This document shows positions 1-6,458 of a DNA stretch of 7,555 nucleotides, in pieces. Both the position numbers and the translations under genes were made by a program. Source of the DNA: an uncultured Flavobacteriales bacterium. Its GTDB lineage: Bacteria; Bacteroidota; Bacteroidia; Flavobacteriales; UBA7430. Location of the stretch: positions 1-7,555 of the forward strand of contig CAJWJW010000063.1 of assembly GCA_913041775.1 (NCBI GenBank), read 5' to 3'. Each line of letters begins with the position of its first letter. Within the stretch, counting starts at the first letter, position 1. A model generated the notes under the pieces. That model was not told the DNA's origin. It did no database searches and saw only the letters and a program-made list of their open reading frames with translations.

Positions 1-53
1 AGAATATCAGATTTCGGCTCTGACGGTTGGGGGTTCGAATCCCTTCGGGGTCA
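1..53 (+). tRNA. tRNA-Arg (anticodon UCG), 5' part cut off by window edge
   Basis: The 3' part of a tRNA is directly readable. The anticodon stem TCAGA (7-11) pairs with TCTGA (19-23) around a seven-base loop TTTCGGC, which puts anticodon TCG at 14-16 and so arginine (CGN codons). A five-base variable region (24-28) follows, then a T-stem GGGGG/CCCTT closed with two G-T pairs around the canonical TTCGAAT loop (34-40). The 3' acceptor strand CGGGGTC is at 46-52 and the discriminator is A53. CCA is not encoded: C54 A55 does not complete it. The acceptor 5' strand and D-arm lie before base 1, so the pairing partner (predicted GACCCCG) cannot be checked. The short variable region excludes Ser and Leu tRNAs. 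The identity rests on the anticodon alone. Confidence 0.87.
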
Positions 54-59
54 CATTTC

Positions 60-93
60 AAAAAGCGAGTAGATTTTCTACCCGCTTTTTTTG
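60..93. terminator. Intrinsic terminator after tRNA-Arg, probably bidirectional
   Basis: The arms 66-74 and 78-86 form a nine-pair stem with a single A-C mismatch (69/83) and a three-base loop, followed by seven T (87-93). This is a classic rho-independent terminator seven bases after the tRNA discriminator. The six A at 60-65 in front of the stem become a T-tract on the other strand, so the hairpin could also stop read-through from the converging mnmG transcript, although mnmG ends about 240 bases away. Confidence 0.82.
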
Positions 94-332
94 TTTTAAA
101 TATAACTGCATGAAGGTCAGCAACTTGACGGTAATATTTACTTAATTACTTCCAAGCGCCTCAGTTGTCGTGGTATTCGCGGTTTAAATATTTCGATGTT
201 CTAGCACCTTATCTAGTCGATGGTCGCTTAAAGCTGCTTAAAATCTATTTTTGATATAATTATTCGTTTAGATTCATTTCTAAATGTTTCACGTGGAACA
301 TTTACTACTTATTGAATAATTATTACGTCATC
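94..332. other. Convergent intergenic spacer with one parS-like site
   Basis: No open reading frame of convincing length, RNA gene or terminator for mnmG is visible here. The spacer lies between the 3' ends of tRNA-Arg (+ strand) and mnmG (- strand), so promoters are not expected. The only structured element I can support is the CACGTG-centred palindrome at 285-300, listed separately. A short direct repeat GCTTAAA occurs twice near 229-241 but is unremarkable in AT-rich DNA. Confidence 0.6.
285..300. other. parS-like ParB-binding site, copy 1
   Basis: The 16 bases TGTTTCACGTGGAACA form a palindrome with one mismatched pair (T289/G296). They match the well-known bacterial parS consensus TGTTNCACGTGAAACA at all but one position. 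Symmetry continues as AAA (282-284) and TTT (301-303) on either side. ParB, a CTP-dependent clamp, loads at parS and drives origin segregation together with ParA and SMC. The site sits 33 bases beyond the mnmG stop codon, in non-coding DNA. No parA or parB is in the window. The assignment is by motif only. Confidence 0.82.
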
Positions 333-2201
333 TTACCTTCCCATATAAACTAAGAGAACGGAGATGTCCGATGGAGATACTCCAGATATACGACCTGCAT
401 GCGCGATCGTTTTTGGTAGTATAGCTCTTAGTTTTTGTTTTGCTTCATTAGATAGTGAAGCTAGTTTTTCATACTCAAAATCATCTGGAATTTGAATGTT
501 CTCTAGTCTAGTGATTTTTGCAGCATTGTCTTTTTCGCGTTCTATATAGCCACTGTATTTAATCTGGATAAACACTTGTTCTATTGCCTCTTCGTCTTTT
601 CCAAATTCTGCTAAAAAGTTTTGAATAGCTTCTGTTTGTTCTAAGTTTTCGAAGCTTACTTGAGGGCGAGACATAATTTTTGTAAGCTTTGTTTTTTGTG
701 GAATTGCCGTAGAGTTAAGCGATTCTAGAATAGGATTTATTTCACTTGGGATAGCTGATGTAGTAGCAAAAAAGTTTTTTAAGCGTTCTATGTAGGCTAG
801 TTTTACTGTAAGTCTGTCGTACCTTTCTTTTGATGCCAATCCAAGTTCATAGCCTTTCTTTGTAAGTCTTATATCTGCGTTGTCTTGCCTAAGAAGTATT
901 CTGTATTCTGCTCTAGACGTAAACATTCTATAAGGCTCATCTGTTCCTTTTGTGATTAGGTCGTCAATTAAAACGCCTATGTATGCTTCCGATCTGCTAA
1001 GTATAAAAGGTTCTTTTCCTTGACTTCTAAGGCAGGCATTTACTCCAGCCATTAATCCTTGGCAGGCCGCTTCTTCGTATCCGGTAGTCCCATTTATTTG
1101 TCCTGCAAAATACAGTCCTTCTACTAGTTTTGTTTCTAGTGTATGTTTTAATTGCGTAGGAGGGAAGTAGTCGTATTCTATTGCGTATCCAGGTCTAAAC
1201 ATTTTTGCGTTTTCAAAGCCTGGCACTTTTTGTAATGCTTGTATTTGAACATCTTCTGGTAATGATGTTGAGAATCCATTTACATAGATTTCGCAAGTAT
1301 CCCATCCTTCAGGTTCAACAAAAATTTGATGCCTATCTTTGTCTGCAAATCGAGTAATTTTATCTTCAATAGACGGACAGTATCTGGGTCCTATACCTTG
1401 TATTCTCCCTTGAAACATTGGAGATTTTTCAAATCCCGTTTTAAGTATTTCGTGCACCTCAATTGAGGTGTATGTTATATAGCAAGATCTTTGCTTTGTT
1501 GGTTTATTTGTTGGCATATAGGAGAATCCAACAATCCTTTCGTCTCCAGGTTGCTCTTCCATTTTAGAGTAATCTAAGCTTCTACCATCAACTCTTGGTG
1601 GCGTTCCAGTCTTCATTCTTCCAGACTCAAACCCAACTGCTTCTAGTTCTGCTGTTATTCCAGTAGAAGCTCTTTCTGCAGCTCTACCACCACCAAAACT
1701 TTTATCTCCAATATGAATCAATCCATTAAGGAAGGTTCCATTGGTAAGGATTACATTTTTCGCTTTTATCTCTATTCCTAAACTTGTTCTTATGCCCTTA
1801 ATCTTGCCGTCTTTAATAAGTAGGCCACTTACCATTTCTTGCCAAAAGTCGAGGTTCTTTATTCCTTCCAAAACCATTCTCCATTTTCTGGCAAACAACA
1901 TTCTATCAGACTGTGCTCTCGGACTCCACATTGCGGGGCCTTTAGAGTTGTTCAGCATTTTAAACTGAATCATAGTTTCGTCTGTAACTTTTGCTGAGTA
2001 ACCTCCTAGAGCATCTATTTCTCGTACGATTTGTCCTTTTGCCACACCACCCATAGCAGGGTTGCACGACATTTGGGCTATTGTGTCCATGCTCATAGTT
2101 ACCAAAAGGGTTTTGGCGCCTAGATTCGCAGCAGCAGCAGCAGCTTCAGATCCTGCGTGACCTGCACCTACTACAATTACATCGTATTCTCCTTGAAACA
2201 T
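333..2201 (-). CDS. mnmG: tRNA uridine-5-carboxymethylaminomethyl(34) synthesis enzyme MnmG (GidA)
   Basis: MnmG is the FAD- and NADH-dependent partner of the GTPase MnmE. In the cytoplasm the complex puts (carboxymethyl)aminomethyl groups on wobble uridine 34 of a set of tRNAs, using 5,10-methylene-tetrahydrofolate. Visible hallmarks are the N-terminal dinucleotide-binding motif GAGHAG (residues 12-17), the first GidA signature CNPAMGG (46-52), GTPPRVDG (199-206), the second signature GPRYCPSIEDK (271-281), FAGQINGTTGYEEA (365-378), and the C-terminal GRISGVSPSDISVLL block that contributes to tRNA and MnmE contacts. Cys46 and Cys275 correspond to the two conserved functional cysteines (Cys47 and Cys277 in E. 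coli). The length of 622 residues is normal for the family (about 620-630). The start at 2201 is supported by the alignment MFQGEYDVIVVGAG with family N-termini; an ATG inside the upstream palindrome is out of frame. It lies downstream of ybeY on the same strand and has a parS-like site close to each end. No clear Shine-Dalgarno is present. Confidence 0.98.
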   Translation of the reverse strand: MFQGEYDVIVVGAGHAGSEAAAAAANLGAKTLLVTMSMDTIAQMSCNPAMGGVAKGQIVREIDALGGYSAKVTDETMIQFKMLNNSKGPAMWSPRAQSDRMLFARKWRMVLEGIKNLDFWQEMVSGLLIKDGKIKGIRTSLGIEIKAKNVILTNGTFLNGLIHIGDKSFGGGRAAERASTGITAELEAVGFESGRMKTGTPPRVDGRSLDYSKMEEQPGDERIVGFSYMPTNKPTKQRSCYITYTSIEVHEILKTGFEKSPMFQGRIQGIGPRYCPSIEDKITRFADKDRHQIFVEPEGWDTCEIYVNGFSTSLPEDVQIQALQKVPGFENAKMFRPGYAIEYDYFPPTQLKHTLETKLVEGLYFAGQINGTTGYEEAACQGLMAGVNACLRSQGKEPFILSRSEAYIGVLIDDLITKGTDEPYRMFTSRAEYRILLRQDNADIRLTKKGYELGLASKERYDRLTVKLAYIERLKNFFATTSAIPSEINPILESLNSTAIPQKTKLTKIMSRPQVSFENLEQTEAIQNFLAEFGKDEEAIEQVFIQIKYSGYIEREKDNAAKITRLENIQIPDDFEYEKLASLSNEAKQKLRAILPKTIAHAGRISGVSPSDISVLLVYMGR

Positions 2202-2207
2202 AGTTCG

Positions 2208-2223
2208 GGTTCCACGTGGAACA
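2208..2223. other. parS-like ParB-binding site, copy 2, in the mnmG 5' leader
   Basis: Bases 2209-2222 (GTTCCACGTGGAAC) are a perfect 14-base palindrome with the CACGTG core of parS. Only the outermost pair (G2208/A2223) of the 16-base consensus fails. It starts seven bases upstream of the mnmG start codon, so it lies in the promoter or leader of mnmG, where bound ParB could touch expression of the gene. It shares 13 of 16 aligned bases or better with copy 1 when either strand is compared. Function is inferred from the motif. Confidence 0.8.
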
Positions 2224-2242
2224 TTTTAAGTTACTGAAAATC

Positions 2243-2261
2243 AAAGAAGTAAAACTTCTTT
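2243..2261 (-). terminator. Possible weak hairpin terminator or attenuator between ybeY and mnmG
   Basis: AAAGAAGT (2243-2250) and ACTTCTTT (2254-2261) form a perfect eight-pair stem with a three-base loop, 22 bases past the ybeY stop codon. Read on the - strand, it is followed by GATTTT rather than an uninterrupted T-run, and only two of the eight pairs are G-C. It could therefore give at most partial termination or a processing or stability signal between ybeY and mnmG. It may also be chance in AT-rich DNA. Confidence 0.3.
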
Positions 2262-2282
2262 AGTGTTCTGAATATCAATTAT

Positions 2283-2705
2283 TTAAGCGCGTAAAGATAG
2301 GTAATAATTCTCTTTGGATCGCATCAATGTAGCGTCTTCCTCCGTCTTGTCTTTGTACCCACAAAGGTGTAGTAGCCCGTGTATGAGTACTCTATTGAGT
2401 TCTCCTTCAAAGGTTTCGTTAAATTCTTTCGCGTTTTCTGCTACTCTCTCTGTGCTAATATAGATGTCACTTATCAGCTCATTACCTACACAATAGTCAA
2501 ATGTTATTATGTCTGTATAGGTGTTGTGGTTAAGGAATTCAATATTGATTTTGATAAGGTATTCATCGTCGCAAAAAATATAATTTAATGCTCCAATATG
2601 TTTCCCTTCTGCCTTGGCAGTTGCCTCAAACCATTGTATAATTTCTACTTTATTTTCTAGAATAAAGTCTCCTTCCGAATGAAATTCAATTTGTGTTTCT
2701 TGCAT
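2283..2705 (-). CDS. ybeY: Endoribonuclease YbeY (rRNA maturation factor)
   Basis: YbeY is a small zinc-dependent RNase family (UPF0054) involved in 16S rRNA 3'-end maturation and 70S ribosome quality control. The 140-residue product shows the family blocks in order: TDIITFDY (64-71, equivalent to the TDVLSFP-type motif), SDIYIST (79-85, equivalent to GDIxIS), and the metal site HGLLHLCGYKD (109-119). His109 and His113 match the first two zinc ligands. The third position of HxxxHxxxxxH is Asp119 instead of His; from memory this GYKDKT form is common in Bacteroidota, so I read it as a lineage variant and not a defect. The start codon ATG overlaps the stop of the upstream DUF4175-like gene (TGATG), so translation is probably coupled. 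mnmG follows after 81 bases on the same strand. The length is slightly below E. coli YbeY (155) but typical for the phylum. Confidence 0.95.
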   Translation of the reverse strand: MQETQIEFHSEGDFILENKVEIIQWFEATAKAEGKHIGALNYIFCDDEYLIKINIEFLNHNTYTDIITFDYCVGNELISDIYISTERVAENAKEFNETFEGELNRVLIHGLLHLCGYKDKTEEDATLMRSKENYYLSLRA

Positions 2706-5700
2706 CAGTTTTGCTCAATGTTTTGAAAATATTCTTTTACCTTTTCCTTATAGTAAGGTTTAAGCTTTGGTGGAATAGTCTTCAGTAATTCTGCTTGTTT
2801 AATTTTGTTTCGCTTGTATTCTTCTAATAACTCTTGTACTTGATGTGGTAATTGCTGCGCTTCTTTGGCTTCTCTTTTTTCTTCTTTATCTCTTTCCTGT
2901 TCTGCCGTCTCAGCTTTTAAAAGATGCTCGATAATTTGATTTTGTCGGTTCAAAGTTTCTTGTGTAATATTGTCATTTGCAATATCCTCTTCCGTTTGTT
3001 CCATTTGGTCTATAGCTTTATGTAGACCTTCGGCATTTCCATTTTCTGACTCTTCAATTTTGTCCGCCATTTTTTGTAATTGCTGACGAATCATCTCCTG
3101 TCTACCCATCATTTTTGCAAGTTCTTTAGCTTGTCCGGGTTTGGGTTTCGGTTTTTTTCCGTCTTTCCCTCCCTTGCCTTTTTTCATTTTCTCCAGCTGC
3201 TCTTTCAGTTGCTTCTGCATCTTCTTTAAATCACCAGGCTTTGGGTTTCCCGAACCAGGTTTGTTGCACTGCTGCTCTCCTGGAGTCTTTTTAGCTAAAT
3301 CTTCTTGCATTGCTTGTAATACGTCACTTAACAACAAGGCTAAGTTGTTTGAAGAAGTCATTATTAACTGTTGTTCATTAAGCGCTTTATCGGTCTCTCT
3401 CTCGGCCATATTCTCCAAAGATTTTGCGAAGTTGTTTGTAATCGCACTCATCTCTCGGTTAATGGTCGCTTTAATTTGCACCTGTCTTTTACTTAAGGCA
3501 TAAAGGGAATCTTCGAGAACTTTAGAGTCATCGCTTAGTTTGTTTTGCCAATGAATTATCCGCACATAATCCGGATCATTTTTGTTTGTTTTTGCTAGAC
3601 TACTGAGTAATACTTCTTCCCCTATAGAAAGGTCTACAAGGTTTTCGAGTATCTGCCGCAAGGCTTCCATATCCTCTGCAGGACCACTTTCACTTGCTTG
3701 TTGTTGAGCTTGTTCTAGTTTCTCTTGTAAGTCTTCCATTTTGTCCATGGTTTCTTGCTGAGACTTTGAGGTTTTCTTGCGTTTTTTATTTTCAGAATTC
3801 TCCTTACTTTTCTGCATTTCCTCTTCAATAGATTTTTGCAGTTCTTTCGTGTCTTCTAAGTTTTCTTGCTTCTCTAAATCCTCATTTTTTTTCTGAAGAT
3901 CATCTAGTTTATCAGATAACTTTTTAAATTCTTCGTTGAGTTTTTCTTGCTCTTGAGTAATTGCTTCTTGCGGTTTAGATTTCTCTTCGTTTGCTTTTTT
4001 AAGCGCTTCTTGTTTTTCTTTTAATTCTTTTAGCTCGTCTAAATTTTCTTCGAGTGCCTGTTCAAATTCAAGCTTTTTAAGCATCTCTAAATTGCGATCG
4101 AGTTCTTTTTCTAAGTCTTCGTTGTTCGTTTGTAGTTCCTCGAGTTTCTCCATCCACTCATCTGTCTTCATCTCATCCATGAGTTTCTCCATCTCATCAA
4201 TAAGTGCCCGCATTTCATCCGTCATCAGCTCTTCCATTAACTCTTCCAGCTGTTTTTGCTTGTCTAATATGCGTTTATCTTGTTTTGAGAACTCATTCTT
4301 GACCGCATTTTTATCCTTGTTTTTCTTTGCGATTTCATCAATGTTTTTTTCGAGTTGCTTTTGTTTCTCCAGCACCTTATTTACTTGCTGCTTATCTTCC
4401 CAGTTGAGCTCTTCTTTGTCTATTAGCTTCCTTCTTAACTCCTCAAATTCTTCTTGCAACTCTTTGGCAAGCAGCACATTTTCGGCTAAGGTTTTTTTTA
4501 GTTCATCCGTTTTCTCAGCTTCTTGTGTTTGCAATTCCTCTTTCGTAGGCGCTTTAAATTCAAAGTTCCTACTCTGACTCTTTTTTGCTCCATTGATACC
4601 GTCATTATCGAATACTTCAAAATAGTACTCTAAGGCATCCTCTTCTTTAAGTTCCATAGAACTCATGTCGAAAACAAAAAAGAAATTATCGGTACTTACG
4701 TTTTTGTTAAACGCAATGGGTACTATGCTGTCCCAGTTATTGTTTGTGTTTTTTACTATAAATTGAAGCTTAGTGAAAGCATAGTCGTCTTTTATCTCAC
4801 CTTTAAAATACCGGATTCTTAATAGCGTAGAATCTATAACTTCGGTAGCATCTACTATAGGAAAGCCATCTTTTATAACTTTGAATAAATACTTTACAGA
4901 GTCTATTGTATTCACAAATCTGTTAGATGGTAGTAATGTATAGCTTGTGGTATTTCTTGCTGTTTTAGTAATACTAAATGTATTTTCATTACTGGGTATA
5001 GCAGCTATCTGTTCTTCGCCCCACAAAATGCTAAAATCATCCGTGTTTTCGGTAGAAAATTCCCAGCTAGCTTTTGTTCCTTCAGGAATCAATACCTCTC
5101 CTATATTTTCTAGTACAACATCTTTTTTCTGAGTGTATCGTGGATAGTCTAATGCCAAGTTAAAGTTTACTAGGCTAGGAGCAGCCAGAACCATGAGTTG
5201 GTAGTTTTTTGAGTATAGGCCGCCGGCATTAAATTTAAAGTCTTTAGTGTTTTGAATTGTAGTAAAAGTATACTCAAATTGATGATTGGTTAGCTTTTTC
5301 ATTTTTATATGCAAGCCGTTTAGCTCTATATAAGCCTTACTCGGTATAAGTTCTCCTTGTAATTTTAAACTTATTTTATAATTCTGATGTTGTATACATT
5401 CGAGTTTAGTACTCTGTAATACAAACTCAAAAGGTGCTGGTGGGATATACTCTGTTTTATAGTCAACAATACGCGCAGAGCTTTCTGTAATAACCTCCAC
5501 GCTATCTGCTAATAATAGTCCTCCAAAAATAAAAACAGGAATAAGAGCGTATTTCAGATAGCGCTTGTTCTCCAAAAAATTAACGGCACTAACAAAAGGA
5601 ATAGGTTTTAAATGAAGTGCTTTTTGGTTAATACTAGCCTCTAGCAAGCTTAAATTTCCTTTGTTTTGTTGCTTAAGTTGAATTACATTTAAGAGTTTAT

Positions 5701-6019
5701 CGGCTACCTCGGGGAAGTGTTTTCCTATAATTTTTGCCGCATCTTCCTCGCTTAGTCTTTTACCTAGTTTTATAAGTTTAAGGATTGGAATAAGAATCCA
5801 GCCAACTAAAACACAGCTAGAAATTATCGTAAAGCCCCAAAATAAAATTGTGCGTGTAATTACTCCAAATCTACCATAGTGTTCTAGTAGAGCAAATAAG
5901 ATAAACCCAATTGCTACTACACTAAAACTTACTATTACTCCTCTTAGTAAAAGGTTTTGGTAGTATTTCTGTGTAAAAGCTCTTAGCTTACTGATCAATA
6001 AAGAATATGTGTTTTGCAT
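2705..6019 (-). CDS. DUF4175-like large membrane-anchored coiled-coil protein, function unknown
   Basis: I recognise the architecture of the Bacteroidota DUF4175 family but know of no established function. Residues 1-26 are basic. Two hydrophobic segments follow (about 27-46 and 54-82), then a basic loop with a soluble stretch (84-155), and a third membrane segment (about 157-171). By the positive-inside rule residues 84-155 are cytoplasmic and the remaining ~930 residues periplasmic. Residues about 190-490 look beta-rich, in the style of repeated extracellular or Ig-like modules. Residues about 490-775 are an almost uninterrupted Glu/Lys/Gln/Leu coiled coil. Residues 780-910 are a less charged helical region, 911-965 a Gly/Pro/Lys-rich linker, and 966-1104 a second helical, charged tail. 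There are only three or so Cys in the whole protein and no enzyme motif I can identify. It is the first gene of the - strand operon, with a TACTTTTG box directly upstream and a one-base overlap with ybeY. A structural, tethering or envelope-spacing role is conceivable from the shape but is not shown. Confidence 0.9.
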   Translation of the reverse strand: MQNTYSLLISKLRAFTQKYYQNLLLRGVIVSFSVVAIGFILFALLEHYGRFGVITRTILFWGFTIISSCVLVGWILIPILKLIKLGKRLSEEDAAKIIGKHFPEVADKLLNVIQLKQQNKGNLSLLEASINQKALHLKPIPFVSAVNFLENKRYLKYALIPVFIFGGLLLADSVEVITESSARIVDYKTEYIPPAPFEFVLQSTKLECIQHQNYKISLKLQGELIPSKAYIELNGLHIKMKKLTNHQFEYTFTTIQNTKDFKFNAGGLYSKNYQLMVLAAPSLVNFNLALDYPRYTQKKDVVLENIGEVLIPEGTKASWEFSTENTDDFSILWGEEQIAAIPSNENTFSITKTARNTTSYTLLPSNRFVNTIDSVKYLFKVIKDGFPIVDATEVIDSTLLRIRYFKGEIKDDYAFTKLQFIVKNTNNNWDSIVPIAFNKNVSTDNFFFVFDMSSMELKEEDALEYYFEVFDNDGINGAKKSQSRNFEFKAPTKEELQTQEAEKTDELKKTLAENVLLAKELQEEFEELRRKLIDKEELNWEDKQQVNKVLEKQKQLEKNIDEIAKKNKDKNAVKNEFSKQDKRILDKQKQLEELMEELMTDEMRALIDEMEKLMDEMKTDEWMEKLEELQTNNEDLEKELDRNLEMLKKLEFEQALEENLDELKELKEKQEALKKANEEKSKPQEAITQEQEKLNEEFKKLSDKLDDLQKKNEDLEKQENLEDTKELQKSIEEEMQKSKENSENKKRKKTSKSQQETMDKMEDLQEKLEQAQQQASESGPAEDMEALRQILENLVDLSIGEEVLLSSLAKTNKNDPDYVRIIHWQNKLSDDSKVLEDSLYALSKRQVQIKATINREMSAITNNFAKSLENMAERETDKALNEQQLIMTSSNNLALLLSDVLQAMQEDLAKKTPGEQQCNKPGSGNPKPGDLKKMQKQLKEQLEKMKKGKGGKDGKKPKPKPGQAKELAKMMGRQEMIRQQLQKMADKIEESENGNAEGLHKAIDQMEQTEEDIANDNITQETLNRQNQIIEHLLKAETAEQERDKEEKREAKEAQQLPHQVQELLEEYKRNKIKQAELLKTIPPKLKPYYKEKVKEYFQNIEQN

Positions 6020-6023
6020 AGTG

Positions 6024-6031
6024 CAAAAGTA
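6024..6031 (-). promoter_or_regulatory. Bacteroidota-type -7 box for the DUF4175-ybeY(-mnmG) operon
   Basis: On the - strand the sequence TACTTTTG fits the Bacteroidota sigma factor -7 consensus TAnnTTTG exactly and ends four bases before the ATG at 6019. Transcription would then begin at or within a few bases of the start codon, giving a leaderless or nearly leaderless mRNA. No TTG-type -33 element is found at the usual distance; the corresponding position is occupied by an inverted repeat (6042-6063). No Shine-Dalgarno sequence precedes the ATG, which agrees with a leaderless start. Confidence 0.55.
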
Positions 6032-6041
6032 CGGTATTATT

Positions 6042-6063
6042 TAATAGGTTAATTGACCTATTA
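6042..6063. repeat. 22-base near-perfect inverted repeat upstream of the DUF4175-like gene
   Basis: The arms TAATAGGT (6042-6049) and ACCTATTA (6056-6063) are perfect complements, and the six-base centre TAATTG is itself symmetric except for one pair (T6050/G6055). A further GACCTA copy follows at 6064-6069, repeating 6055-6060 nine bases on. The element covers roughly the -18 to -40 region of the candidate - strand promoter, the position of the missing -33 box. This is what an operator for a dimeric regulator would look like, but no regulator is identified. Confidence 0.55.
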
Positions 6064-6393
6064 GACCTAAGAATATGCGCCTAAATAAATAGAATTATTA
6101 AGTGCTACATCCAGCTAAGACTCAATAGTATTTCCAAGCCATATTTTAATAGACATTAAGACTAATTTTAATTTCAGCCTCCCTCATCTCAATTGGTTTT
6201 TTACTGTATAAATACGTGATTTCACTACTGTTTTATTTTCCTGTTTTAGTTGTAGATAAAAATGTACTTTAGCCTGTGTAAATACATCGACTGAATATAG
6301 TTTAATCTATTTATTTACAAGTGTTTAGTGCAGTTATGATGGTTTTCTTCATTTTTTAAATGGGACTTACCATGCGAAGCGCTGGAATTAATA

Positions 6394-6401
6394 TAGTTTT
6401 C
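6394..6401 (+). promoter_or_regulatory. Weak candidate -7 box for ugd
   Basis: TAGTTTTC differs from the Bacteroidota -7 consensus TAnnTTTG only at the last base and would start transcription about 75 bases before the ugd ATG. No TTG -33 element is evident at the expected distance. A second near-match, TACTTTAG at 6265-6272, has a TTG only 12 bases before it, which is too close. Neither is strong; they are given as the best visible candidates. Confidence 0.15.
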
Positions 6402-6416
6402 ACACTTGCAGACGTT

Positions 6417-6458
6417 CTACTCTGGTAGATAAATCAGAAGTACAAGAAGGCAGTAAAG
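6417..6458 (+). promoter_or_regulatory. JUMPStart/ops-like leader sequence upstream of ugd (tentative)
   Basis: CTCTGGTAG at 6420-6428 is identical to a stretch of the enterobacterial JUMPStart element, and GGCAGTAAAG (6449-6458) resembles the ops pause motif GGCGGTAGCG at seven of ten positions. The order is the same, but the spacing is 20 bases instead of 13. TCTAC/GTAGA (6416-6420 and 6425-6429) can form a five-pair hairpin with a TCTG loop. JUMPStart elements recruit NusG-like antiterminators (RfaH) to polysaccharide operons, and Bacteroidota use related UpxY proteins for the same purpose. The match is short and may be coincidental. Confidence 0.2.

Noticed and set aside
229..241. Direct repeat GCTTAAA in the mnmG-tRNA spacer, considered as a tRNA-linked integration att remnant
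   Set aside because: Only seven bases, no match to the tRNA 3' end, and no integrase or mobile-element gene in the window.
3141..3503. + strand open frame of 120 codons
   Set aside because: Antisense of the Gly/Pro/Lys linker and helical tail of the large gene; Phe/Pro/Ser-rich composition is a mirror artefact.
4092..4577. Long + strand open frame (161 codons, Ser/Phe/Cys-rich) opposite the coiled-coil part of the large gene
   Set aside because: It is the antisense shadow of Glu/Lys-rich codons (GAA, AAG, GAG) read as TTC, CTT and CTC; the low-complexity Ser/Phe product has no family features and the opposite frame is clearly coding.
6277..6319. Inverted pair TGTAAATA / TATTTACA with 27 bases between
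   Set aside because: Arms are short and AT-rich and the spacing large; not distinguishable from chance.
6336..6359. Seven-codon hydrophobic ORF (MMVFFIF) upstream of ugd
   Set aside because: Too short and in a T-rich stretch; Phe codons there follow from base composition.
6360..6428. 22-codon upstream ORF (MGLTMRSAG...) ending at the TAG of CTCTGGTAG before ugd
   Set aside because: No ribosome-binding site, no codon run suggesting attenuation, and such a length is common by chance.
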